DNA of 40,530 bases, taken from NCBI GenBank assembly GCA_010094045.1, contig ML986753.1, positions 64,318 to 104,847 on the forward strand, written 5' to 3'. This document shows positions 22,975 to 32,799 of this stretch, piece after piece. Made by a program: the position numbers and the translations under genes. The number at the start of each line of letters is the position of its first letter. Position 1 is the first letter of the stretch. A model generated the notes under the pieces. It saw only the letters and a program-made list of their open reading frames with translations. It did not search any database and was not told the DNA's origin. The DNA is from Lojkania enalia. Its lineage: Eukaryota > Ascomycota > Dothideomycetes > Pleosporales.

Positions 22975-25225
22975 TAATTTCGGGCCTATACTTTAGTTTT
23001 TAAAATCTACTACTTAACTCTTATATATTATTATCTACTAGATAATCTATATTCTTTATACTATTCTTATATACTTTAACCTATTTAGTTAGAGCTTTTA
23101 AGGGTTTTAAGTAATTTAAATATTTATTATAAAAAGCTTTTAGCTTATAAAGCAAACCTATAAAGTTTAAAACTTTATACTAGATCGGGTTAAGATTATA
23201 TTCTACCTATTTTATACGGTATTTAAGGGTCTTATAATATAATTTACTAGCTAGTATTTTCTTAACCTCCTACTCTTCTACCCTATTAATAGCGATAGCG
23301 GGTAGTTTTAAAACTTTTTATCTAGATAGAGGGTTTTAGGGGTTTTTATACAGTAGGTTTAGTACGAAGGTATTATATATACTCGACCTTAGAGGTAGCT
23401 ATAAATAGTATAAGTTTCTAACCTACTCTAATACTTTAAAGAGGCCCTTCTATTAATTAAATAATTTTCAGCTCGGTTTTTAGACCGTAAAGTTCTTAGT
23501 ATTTAAGTAGACTATATTATTAATCTACTAATTAATTAGTCGCTAGTAACGGTTAATAATAGATTATATATAATCCTAAACCTTTTTAATATTAGCTTAT
23601 ATAATTTCCTAGGCTATATATATATAAGTTACTAAAGCTAAGATATTCTTATAATTTAATTTATCTATCGTAGTAATAGGATTAATAGAATATTCCTAAT
23701 TCTAACTCTAATAAGGCTTAAATTTATATAGAATCTAATATAGGAATATTCCGATAATTATATAAAGTAGAGTCGCTTATACTTAATCGATTATAGGTAA
23801 TAGAAAACTCTAATTATTCTAGTAGAAGGATATAAAAGGACGCTGTTTCTAATCGATATACTTATTTATAATCTCTATCTATCCGTTAGTCTCTTTATAA
23901 TAAATAGTAGATAGTTTAATCTTTACGCTTAAGATATAGTAGAATTCGGACTAGAAACTAGATATAAACTAAGGTTTTTAGTCTTAAATAATAGTTTTAG
24001 ATATATAGCTAAAGCAGTATACCTATTAAATAAATAATTCGGCTATTCCCTATATATTAATTATATAATAGTAGAGAATAGATATAGCTTATTTAGATAG
24101 GCGATTAATTACTACTATAATCTAATTATATCTAGACTTATTTATAGAGAAATTCTTAAAGTTAATATATAAGTACTATATTAGTTAATTTAGTATAAGA
24201 AGTAAGTAGATAAAACCTAGAGTTTAGGTTTATATTAGATAAGCTTTATAGTATAGAATATAATTCTATATATATCGTTTATAAGTAGTTTCTATACTCT
24301 TCTAATAGTACTTCTAAAATAGTAACTAATAGGTTTTAGTAGCGCTTAGGTATACGGAGGATACTTAGTTATAAACCTCTTATATAAGTCGCGTATAAAG
24401 GCCTAAATCTAATAGAATATATAAACGATTATTATAGAAGAGTAGTCTATTCTCTATCTAATACTTATAGAGTAGAAGTATACGTTCTTGCGTAAAGGAG
24501 GCTCGATTTTCCTATAGTAATACGTCGATCAACTCTAGAGAGTCTAGTAATATAACCTACTCCTAGCCTTTAATAACGTTTAATATAACCGCTTAAATTA
24601 TTATTTAGGTAATATAGGACTAGGCTAATTCGGCATTAATTTAGAGGTAGAGTTAATACGGTCTAAATAAGACTTTTAACTAGTTATTAGTTTAAACTAC
24701 TTTTAAGTTTTCTATATTTTATTCGCAATAACTAAGAATATCTATTCTAGTATTATTTTTATCTAAAGTATACTCGATTTAAAACTAATACTAAACTAAT
24801 TCCTTAGTTTAATAAACTTAATAAGTATTAAGTATTTTTATAGTTATAAAATATTCGAGTAAGCGATAATCGGTATATATTAGAGTTCTAGTAGCTATTA
24901 AAGTAAGTTCTACTCTCTATTACTTAAACGTAGTAATAATTGCGAATAGTTTCTTATTATAAATCTTCTAGTTTAGTTCCGAACCGGATAGAACTTTACT
25001 ATAGAATATTATAAGATACTCTTTTCCGTTGGAATATTTCTATAATAGTATTCTTACAACTATTCTATTAGAGGTATTAGTTTCCATTTTTATTTCTAAC
25101 GTAGGGTTAAAGTAGTAGAATATAGGTATACTTAACAGGGCTAACTTTAATTTCTTAAAGGTAATGTTATATTCTAAAATCTATATAAAAGAGGTTATAG
25201 AACTTTATAATATAATAATTAGCTT
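22953..25225 (-). pseudogene. Gypsy-B B1 RNase H-integrase-chromodomain
   Basis: Read right to left from the gap. RNase H begins near 25100 with METNTSNRI (Asp to Asn in the ETDAS motif) and includes LEYFITIKILN and IEYTLDKNNTRIDIL near 24740-24860. Integrase (about 23800-24500) shows YNxIIVVINRLSK with the first catalytic Asp now Asn, and later YYKETNGxIEIINKYI containing the catalytic Glu. The chromodomain at about 22953-23060 is decayed but has the right spacing, ELSSRF followed by PEITPL and NLEGLI, matching the YLVKW...TWEP...NLEG pattern. Frame is broken by many TAA/TAG. Integrase joins cDNA to host DNA and the chromodomain biases the site. Confidence 0.82.
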
Positions 25226-25900
25226 NNNNNNNNNNNNNNNNNNNNNNNNNNNNNNNNNNNNNNNNNNNNNNNNNNNNNNNNNNNNNNNNNNNNNNNNNNN
25301 NNNNNNNNNNNNNNNNNNNNNNNNNNNNNNNNNNNNNNNNNNNNNNNNNNNNNNNNNNNNNNNNNNNNNNNNNNNNNNNNNNNNNNNNNNNNNNNNNNNN
25401 NNNNNNNNNNNNNNNNNNNNNNNNNNNNNNNNNNNNNNNNNNNNNNNNNNNNNNNNNNNNNNNNNNNNNNNNNNNNNNNNNNNNNNNNNNNNNNNNNNNN
25501 NNNNNNNNNNNNNNNNNNNNNNNNNNNNNNNNNNNNNNNNNNNNNNNNNNNNNNNNNNNNNNNNNNNNNNNNNNNNNNNNNNNNNNNNNNNNNNNNNNNN
25601 NNNNNNNNNNNNNNNNNNNNNNNNNNNNNNNNNNNNNNNNNNNNNNNNNNNNNNNNNNNNNNNNNNNNNNNNNNNNNNNNNNNNNNNNNNNNNNNNNNNN
25701 NNNNNNNNNNNNNNNNNNNNNNNNNNNNNNNNNNNNNNNNNNNNNNNNNNNNNNNNNNNNNNNNNNNNNNNNNNNNNNNNNNNNNNNNNNNNNNNNNNNN
25801 NNNNNNNNNNNNNNNNNNNNNNNNNNNNNNNNNNNNNNNNNNNNNNNNNNNNNNNNNNNNNNNNNNNNNNNNNNNNNNNNNNNNNNNNNNNNNNNNNNNN
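25226..25900. other. Assembly gap (675 N)
   Basis: Unknown bases inside B1 RT. The right edge equals inverted B2 position about 1410, so B2 1411-1781 covers part of the missing RT; the remainder should be RT C-terminus and connection to RNase H. Confidence 0.98.
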
Positions 25901-28230
25901 AGACTCTACTTAATATACCTATTCTATAGATTATCTATAATATACTTCTTAGTTACTTCTAGCTCCTTAACGTTCTACTTATATAATAGGCTATAACTAT
26001 TAGAGAGGGGTTCTATAAGGATAATCTTATAATTATAAGAATAGTATTCTAGTAATTAATAAGCCGCAATTTTACTAAATATATTCTAATACTTATAGTA
26101 TTCAAATAGTAATTAGAGATTTACTAGTACTTTATTTTCAGCCTTATCTTCTAGCTCTAGGGCTTACTTATCTTTAATTAGCCGCTCGATTTCGTATAGA
26201 AATATAGAGAAAAACTTATTCTCTTTCCTCTTTATATTAAAGTAGAAAGTATTAGCTATAATAAGAGTAATAATAGGAGAACAGATTTTCTTCGGATCAG
26301 ATTTAGACTTTATTATATACGGGCGTATAGAAACTCTAAGCTTATTTAGACTATAGGTTATAAGAGATTAATATAGTTTTAGTAGTTTTAGTAGACCTTT
26401 AATATAATAGATAGTCAGACTATAGAACTACTAATACTAGTTCTTTTCCTATAGAGCGTCGCGTTGCTGGATATCTAGCTCTACTTCCTTATTATATACT
26501 AGCTAAGTTAATTATATAAGAAGAGGAGGTAATAGATTATAAGTAGTAGGATATTTAAAGGGCTATATAATCTAATTCTTATCTATATCTAGCTAGAGTT
26601 AAAAGTAATATAACTATTTAATACTAATATTACAATCCTAAATACCTAGATTTATAATAATAAATAGGCAATTTTAGATAGTTCTCCTATTAATTCGCAG
26701 GTATAAGTAGATATACTAATTAACTAGAGTTTAGATTCGGTCCTAAAAACCTTTAACAGTAATTTTAAAGAGTAAGTACTATATTAATATATATAGGGCT
26801 TAGAAGAGCGATCTAGCTACTATAGAATTAAGGAATAGAAAGCCTTAAGTACTAGTATTAATAAGGGCGTTTAGTTGTATACTAACGCTTTTTAAATATA
26901 GAATAGTAGAGATTTAAAAGTACTTTCCTCTAAATAAATATAATAAATTAATATTTAATAAGTTATATTTACTTAAGTCTAAAATAGAGAGTTTTTTTAA
27001 GCGTTTCTATTTCCTACCTAAAAACTATCTAGGTAGTACTTATTTACGTCTAAGAACTCTTCTTTTTTAATCTTCTTTTATTTAACCTCTATCTCTTATA
27101 TTTTAAGAACTATATATTTGTTTGTAAAGTATTTTAGTTTACTATAATTATAGTAATTATCTAGAGTTGTATACTTTTTAAGTACGGGAGTTTTACTGGA
27201 TTATTAGAAAGCGATCGTAGTAGAATAAGGTATTAATACTAGAATAGATTAGGGTAGTATCAGATTATAGATTACTTTAAATAAACTCTTAGAAGCCTTC
27301 TAGTACTAATCCGAATTTGTTTTAGCTATAACCTATAGGCTAATAGTTTATTCTAGAAGGTTAAGAATACTTCTCCTTTCTATATTATAGACTATTAAGT
27401 AGGTGACTATAGTATTAAAGGGGCCTTTTTATATAAGCTTAAAGCTATAGTTTAGTATCTTTAAGCTAGGGAGAATCTTATCCTATAGATAGAAGAACTA
27501 CTTAGATTTAGATATAGATCCTCTAATAGCTATACTAATAAAGCGAGCTTTAAAAGTTGAGAATACTTCTCTCTTATTTATCTTTAAGATCTAAAACGCC
27601 TATTATACCTCTATCTCTTTATTACCTATAATAAAATATAATTGTAGAAGTAAAATTATTTCTTTAGTATTCTTAAACTAATACTAGTCTAATTTAGCTA
27701 GGTATTTTAGTTCTAGATATTCTTTTATAGTATTAGAGGTATATTTCTATACTAATACTATACGTACACGCTCTATCTAATAGTAATCTATATTAATCTT
27801 AAGTCGGTCTAAAATTAAAGCTTACTATTATTTAAATATAGGTTTATTACTATCTATAAGACTTTTAATCTTAGACGTATATTTAGTAAAGTAGGCTTAA
27901 GGGGGTTTAAAGGTAGCTAAAAAGTTTCTTACTAGGGGAGTTATAAAAGTTTCTTAGCGTATTATTAGTGCTGATTTAGTAGTTTATAGAGGTTAATTGG
28001 AACTAATAGTTCTCTATTATATTAAGCGTACGATCTCCTCTTATAAAATTATAATTTATTTCTTAAAGGTTAGTTTACTCTAATTTCCCTCCGAATCTAA
28101 TAGATTCTTTACTACCAGCCCTATAAAGAGGGGTCCGCCTATTATAGAACCCTCTATAGGAGGTAATAGTTGTTCTACACGCGTAGATAAAAGTTTACTC
28201 TTACTATAACTTACGTATATATCGATTCTA
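25901..28230 (-). pseudogene. Gypsy-B B1 gag-protease-RT N-terminus
   Basis: Read right to left. Gag starts near 28200. Its N-terminal part has ALILDRLKINIDYY near 27825, EYLELKYLAKLD near 27710, and FKARFISIAIRGSI near 27550, a layout typical of fungal gypsy capsids. The CCHC knuckle at 27114-27155 reads YYNYSKLKYFTNKY: all four zinc ligands became Tyr. Protease and the start of RT follow down to the gap, colinear with B2 114-1410. Stops are at Gln/Trp positions. The start codon could not be fixed. Confidence 0.82.
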
Positions 28231-28571
28231 GTACGAGAATTAGAAGGTAAATTATAGTTAGATATTAGTAGTTACCTCTAATTTTAATAGGTTATTAGTA
28301 GTCTCTAAATTTCTACCTAGGTATACTCTATATAGCTTTTTTAAAGGCAATCCTAATTATAGAGGATAGAAAGTTCTAAACCTAAAAATTTTAGTTAATA
28401 AAAGATCTCTAAAATTTTATCTAGATAATTAAATAATTTAATATAATAGTATATAAGTATTATAATTTAAATTAAATTAGATATATTTTAGACTTAGATA
28501 TAGTTTAATAAATAATTAATATAATATTATTAAAAAGGCTATTACTAGTACTATTAAGTTTTTCTATATAA
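28231..28571 (-). other. B1 5' leader
   Basis: Between gag and the 5' LTR. Very AT-rich and non-coding. The primer-binding site should start at 28571 on the minus strand (TTATATAGAAAAAC), but no tRNA match is recognisable after RIP. Confidence 0.6.
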
Positions 28572-28850
28572 TATAATAGTATAGATAAAATAATAGGTCT
28601 AAATATAGTATAAATCTACTTAAATATATATAAAAATATATAGAGGATTAGAAACCTAGAAATTCTATTAGTACTTAGAGGCCTTATATAAAAGAATATA
28701 GAAAAACTACCGAGCTACTTATAAGGGAGTATATAACTATATATAGATAGGAAAAGGAGTAGAACTAAGGGTAAGATAAGATAAGTAAAAAGCTTTAGGA
28801 TAAGATTATATATAAAGCTTTTTGTAGAACAATTTCTTTATATTATTATA
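28572..28850 (-). repeat. Gypsy-B B1 5' LTR
   Basis: 279 bp, direct repeat of 3769-4047 and inverted repeat of 29319-29597. Confidence 0.9.
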
Positions 28851-29318
28851 CCTAAAAAGCTTCTAAAAAGGCTTTAAAAAATAGGTAGAATAGTATATTA
28901 ATTAATTTTTTTTATAAAGCGTTAATAATATTTTAATAATTAATAGTTTTAGAGACGTATAATAATATATATAGAGTAGAAGTTGTTATTTAATTAAGAA
29001 AGCTTAGTTAATAATAATCTAGTAATATATTAAGGCTAGTAAATACTTATTACTATACGCGACGAAATTACAATATTAATAAACTATTATAATAGTAGTT
29101 ACTAGCTAATATATAGGTTAATTATACTTATTATAAAAATCTTACTTAATATTATATTAATATATAAACGCATCTTTATAAGTAACTATATATATTAGTT
29201 CTTACTAGTAAATACCTTTTTAAAGAAATTTCTTTATACTAGAACTTATTTATACTAGCCCTAATTCCCTCCTAAACTAGTATAGATAAGAACTATTAGC
29301 CTATAAAAAGGGGGGTAG
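28851..29318 (+). other. Gypsy-B 3' UTR (plus-strand copy, probably B2)
   Basis: Uninterrupted counterpart of the B1 3' UTR pieces, inverted. It ends with a plus-strand purine tract (AAAAAGGGGGGTAG, 29305-29318) beside the LTR. No coding potential seen. Orientation and position fit the 3' end of B2, but RNase H to chromodomain of B2 are missing between. Confidence 0.78.
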
Positions 29319-29597
29319 TATAATAATATAAAGAAATTGTTCTATAAAAAGCTTTATATATAATTTTATCCTAAAACTTTTTACTTATCTTATTCTACCC
29401 CTAGTTCTACCCCTTTTCCTATCTATATATAGTTATATACTCTCTTATAAGTAGCTTAGTAGTTTTTCTATATCCTTTTATATAAGACCTATAGGTGTTA
29501 ATAGAATTTCTAGGTTCTTAAACCTCTATATACTCTTATATACCTCTAAGTAGATTTGTACTATATTTAAACCTATTATCTTATTTATACTATTATA
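29319..29597 (+). repeat. Gypsy-B 3' LTR (plus-strand copy)
   Basis: 279 bp, TATAATAATA to CTATTATA. It is followed by AATAT (29598-29602), which should be its target duplication; the partner lies outside the window. Confidence 0.88.
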
Positions 29598-31540
29598 AAT
29601 ATTAAGTTTAATATAGTACTTAACTTATATTAGACGCTCTAATAACTCTAAAATTAGGAGAAGAAAGTACTAATTATATATAGTAATCTTATTTAGGTCT
29701 TTATAATTTATATAGAGTTTTAAACTACTATTCTTCTTTTTTATAAAAAGAATTAGTATATTAGTAGATAATTAAAATCTTCTAATCTATCTATATTATA
29801 AGTATTTATCTAGATACTTCTAGAGATACTAAAACTTAACTAAAGATAAATTATATAGTAGTTAATATAGAGAACTAGTCTCTTCTAGTAGATTTATAGT
29901 TAAATTTTAAAGCCTATACTTTATAAGTATTAAAGATTACTTTTTATTAAATATATCTTTAAAATCGGTATACTCTAGCTATAATTAGCCTATTTAAGTA
30001 CTAATTTTATCTACTATAACTACTAAATTAACTAGGTATATATAGATATCTATTTTACTACCTATAATAGTCTCCGCGAACTCTTCTACGTCCTTTAATA
30101 CTATTTTATAGAACTAAAGTAAGCTTATAGTCTTTACTCCTCTAAAAAGTATCCTTCTATTAAGAAAGTTTAATTTCGGATTATAATTCTATATCTAAAA
30201 TAATTTAAGGTAAATCTTATATCTTTTAAAGTTTAATATTATAAATAGTACCTTTTAGACTTTAACCTTACTATATAAGTCCCTAATAGTTACTTTTTAT
30301 TATAAGAGGCTACGAGCAGGAATAATAAGGCTTATCTAACGCTTAGTATAGTATACTATATATAGATCTCAGGTATCGTATAAGAGGATAGCTAAAGAGT
30401 AAGCTAAACGCGAGGTAAACAGGAAGATAAAAGAGAAGAAGAAAGTATATATATTAAAGCGAGCGCGCTATATATAGGTATTAAAGGGAACGCGAGGATA
30501 TCGTAATACTTTTATAATAGTAGTCTTATATATTAGAATCTTAGAACTGTTTATAGCTTCTACTATTAACTTTAATAGTAGATTAATTTTTAGGCTATAC
30601 TACTTTATAAATATAATATTAAAGAGATTTAATTATATACTTAGGTCGATTAAATAATTATTTTTAGCTAAACTTTCTACTACTATTTTAACTATAAGTA
30701 ACTTTATAAAAGTTTAAAAAAGTAATTTATATAATTTCTCTAACTTCTTACTTTCCCTAAAAAGTTTAATATAGGCTAGAAGAAAGAAGTTTAATCTTTC
30801 TAATCTTTACCTTTTTCTGACTTCTATTTAAAAGCTCTTTTAAACTTCTCTTTCTTCTAAAAATAGTTAGAAAATTTATAGCTCTTCTTTCTATATATTT
30901 AATATATAATAAAAGGCTACTCTAAATAGGTATTATCTTTTCTAGATCTTTTTAGGGGGTTTTAGCTCTTTCTAGCCTTTTTTAGAGTACTATTACTCTT
31001 CTTTAAAGTATTAGACCTTTACCTTTTATAATTATCTATATTATACCCTTTTTACCCTTTATAAAATTTTTAGTAATACCTAAAAACTATATTTATATAT
31101 TTTTCTACTTCTAGTAGTATTTAAAATTATAATTTTAGAAGAAGATTTAAATCTCTTTTTATTAATTTAAATAAGATTAAAATAAATTTATTTATTATAT
31201 AGTTTTTATTTATCTCTTAAACTTCTTCTTATAAAAGTCTTATATAGTTTAATAAGTTAGTTAAAAACTAGCTTATCCTTTATCTATACCTTTTTAAGGT
31301 ATTAAAAGCTTCTTATTTTTATTCTAATAGAGTTTCTAATATACTTAGTATCTTTACTTTTAAAATATCTTATATAGAGGTTTAATATATACTTTTTTAA
31401 TACTCTATAATTTTATATATTTCTTATAAAGTTTTTAAAAACTCTAAAATATATTTAGAAGTAAAAGTAACTTTCTACCTTTCTATTTAAAAGTCTATTA
31501 ATAACTAGATAAAATACTTTTTATAATTTTAAATCTATTA
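29598..31540 (-). pseudogene. Gypsy-D gag-protease-RT (truncated both sides)
   Basis: A distinct Ty3/gypsy family read right to left. Gag is at the right, with a CCHC knuckle at 30863-30904 in which all ligands are Tyr (spacing Y-x2-Y-x4-Y-x4-Y). A protease end resembling the ILGLPWL...NPEI block is seen near 30180-30240 (IQNYNPKLNFLN). RT starts near 29900; ILFIKKKNSSLKLYINYKDLN (first 20 residues at about 29690-29750) and NLSLVKF upstream match gypsy RT. RT ends at KYYIKLNIY, where the plus-strand B LTR inserted. The gag 5' end is cut by T2. Heavily RIP-mutated. Confidence 0.8.
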
Positions 31541-31778
31541 ACATATTCTACTATTAAAGCGGCTAAACTATCGAAGCGGCTGCTTTTTCTTAGTATTATA
31601 AATACTACGTACGAACTATAATAAATCTATAATACGACCTTCTATTAATTTAATAAGAAGGTAGAATTAAGCTTACCTTATAAGCGTATAAATTAGGCTA
31701 GTTTAAGAGTATATAATACGCTGCTATAGCTTTTAACATATAATATTAACAACTCTCTACTTAACTTTATAGAATTAC
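31541..31778 (+). mobile_element. T2: T1-family DNA transposon, 5' 238 bp
   Basis: Starts ACATATTCTAC after TA (31539-31540) and follows T1 1784 onward through the inverted repeat and the first transposase codons. It stops where gypsy-C copy C1 inserted (ATTAC at 31774-31778 is the C1 target). The remaining part should lie beyond the window. It disrupts gypsy-D gag. Confidence 0.87.
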
Positions 31779-32137
31779 TGTAACAGCTTCTAATTAGCTA
31801 GATATAGGATAAGGTAATAACTAAGAGTAATTATATACTGCGAGAGATTATTCTTATAGACTTATAATAGAAGTACGTAAGTAGAGTATATAAAAGATAT
31901 TTAAGTTAACTATAAAGAGCTATAAAGGTTAGAGTTATAAGGTTATTAAATATAATTTAATTCTCTTATTATTTCTTCTTATTTAGTTAGCTAAGCGACT
32001 GAGTATACTTAGTTACTTAGTTAACTAAGCTGCTAAGTATATTATATACTTTATATTAGCCCTATTTTTCTAGCTATATAGAGTCCTAGATCTTAATCGG
32101 GTCTAGTATAGGGTTTTCTACAAGGGTATCTATAATA
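31779..32137 (-). repeat. Gypsy-C C1 3' LTR
   Basis: 359 bp, TGTAACAG to CTATAATA, chosen by inverted terminal bases and by the adjoining minus-strand purine tract (AGAGGGGGAAGGTAG). A cluster of self-complementary CTTAG/CTAAG words lies at about 31980-32045. Confidence 0.78.
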
Positions 32138-32770
32138 CTACCTTCCCCCTCTAAGCTCTTAGCCTAAGAGTTTTCCCGTTCTAATCTAGTATATAGTAGG
32201 GTTAGTATGCTGTCTTTGCTGAGACTATATATATTCCTAATACCTCCCCTTTATCGTTTAACTCTAAGTAGATACTATTATACTAATCGTATAGACTATT
32301 TAGGCGAGATTATTATATCTTATTCCCGGTATTCCTATAAGGGGTTAACTTATAAGGTAGATAAGAAGGAAACACCTAAAAAGTTATATTATTTAGAATA
32401 CCTTTATACTAGTATATATTTGTTATATAATACGGATCGCGATACTTAGATTATTCGTATATTATAGTCCCGTAATACTAGTTCGTTCCTAATTCTTCCT
32501 AGTAGTAAAGTAGAATACTAAAGTTGCGAAACTAGAGGAGGAGATTTATCTAGCTTAAGAAGAGTTAGAATAACTTTTTAATAAGGTAGCAGCGGCTTGC
32601 GTAAAGATCTAGCATCTTTAGAAGATCCGTAAATAAGCGAAGTATAGGTAGGCGGAGGGTTATAAATATATATAGGAGCAGCTTAAGGAAGAGAAAGAGG
32701 CTGATTATAAAGTAGATCTTCTTCCTAAAGCGGAGTCGCCTCCTATAATATAGCTAATATTATTTAATCC
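32138..32770 (+). pseudogene. Antisense ORF in gypsy-C (C1)
   Basis: Opposite to gag-pol, between LTR and chromodomain. A frame opens in the LTR edge (ILPSPSKLLA near 32134-32163, then EFSRSNLVYSRVS), runs through an ATG at 32207, and is free of stops to 32449 (DRDT). A second frame from 32529 (KLEEEIYLA) is lysine/glutamate-rich and coiled-coil-like to about 32750 (KYIxEQLKEEKEADYKVDLL). Joining the two would need a frame change or intron not identifiable here. C2 has both parts at 37617-38250; there the ATG is ACG, so that start is not ancestral. No family recognised. Confidence 0.5.
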
Positions 32771-32799
32771 TACTATTCTATCTCTAGGTTTTCTTTATA

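Larger units (their letters stand above)
3769..28850 (-). mobile_element. B1: gypsy-B chromovirus, full length, twice interrupted
   Basis: Minus-strand Ty3/gypsy element with direct 279-bp LTRs at 3769-4047 (3' LTR) and 28572-28850 (5' LTR). Removing Copia-A and Gypsy-A with their target duplications leaves about 7.2 kb (including the 675-bp gap), a normal gypsy length. Order in sense direction: 5' LTR, leader, gag, protease, RT/RNase H, integrase, chromodomain, 3' UTR of about 1 kb, polypurine tract, 3' LTR. The interrupted 3' UTR is proven by an uninterrupted copy at 28851-29318. The 5-bp flanks differ (AGGTA left, CCTAA right), so no target duplication is seen. Confidence 0.88.

Noticed and set aside
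25164..25913. 249-residue open frame
   Set aside because: Nearly all of it is the N gap; the few real codons are antisense to B1 RT/RNase H.
28572..29597. A 1-kb element with long terminal inverted repeats
   Set aside because: The arms are gypsy-B LTRs and the middle is gypsy-B 3' UTR with its purine tract, so it is a composite of two retroelements.
30370..30480. Lysine/arginine-rich plus-strand reading within gypsy-D
   Set aside because: It is antisense to the D protease region, is short and has a single copy, so it is most likely a shadow frame.
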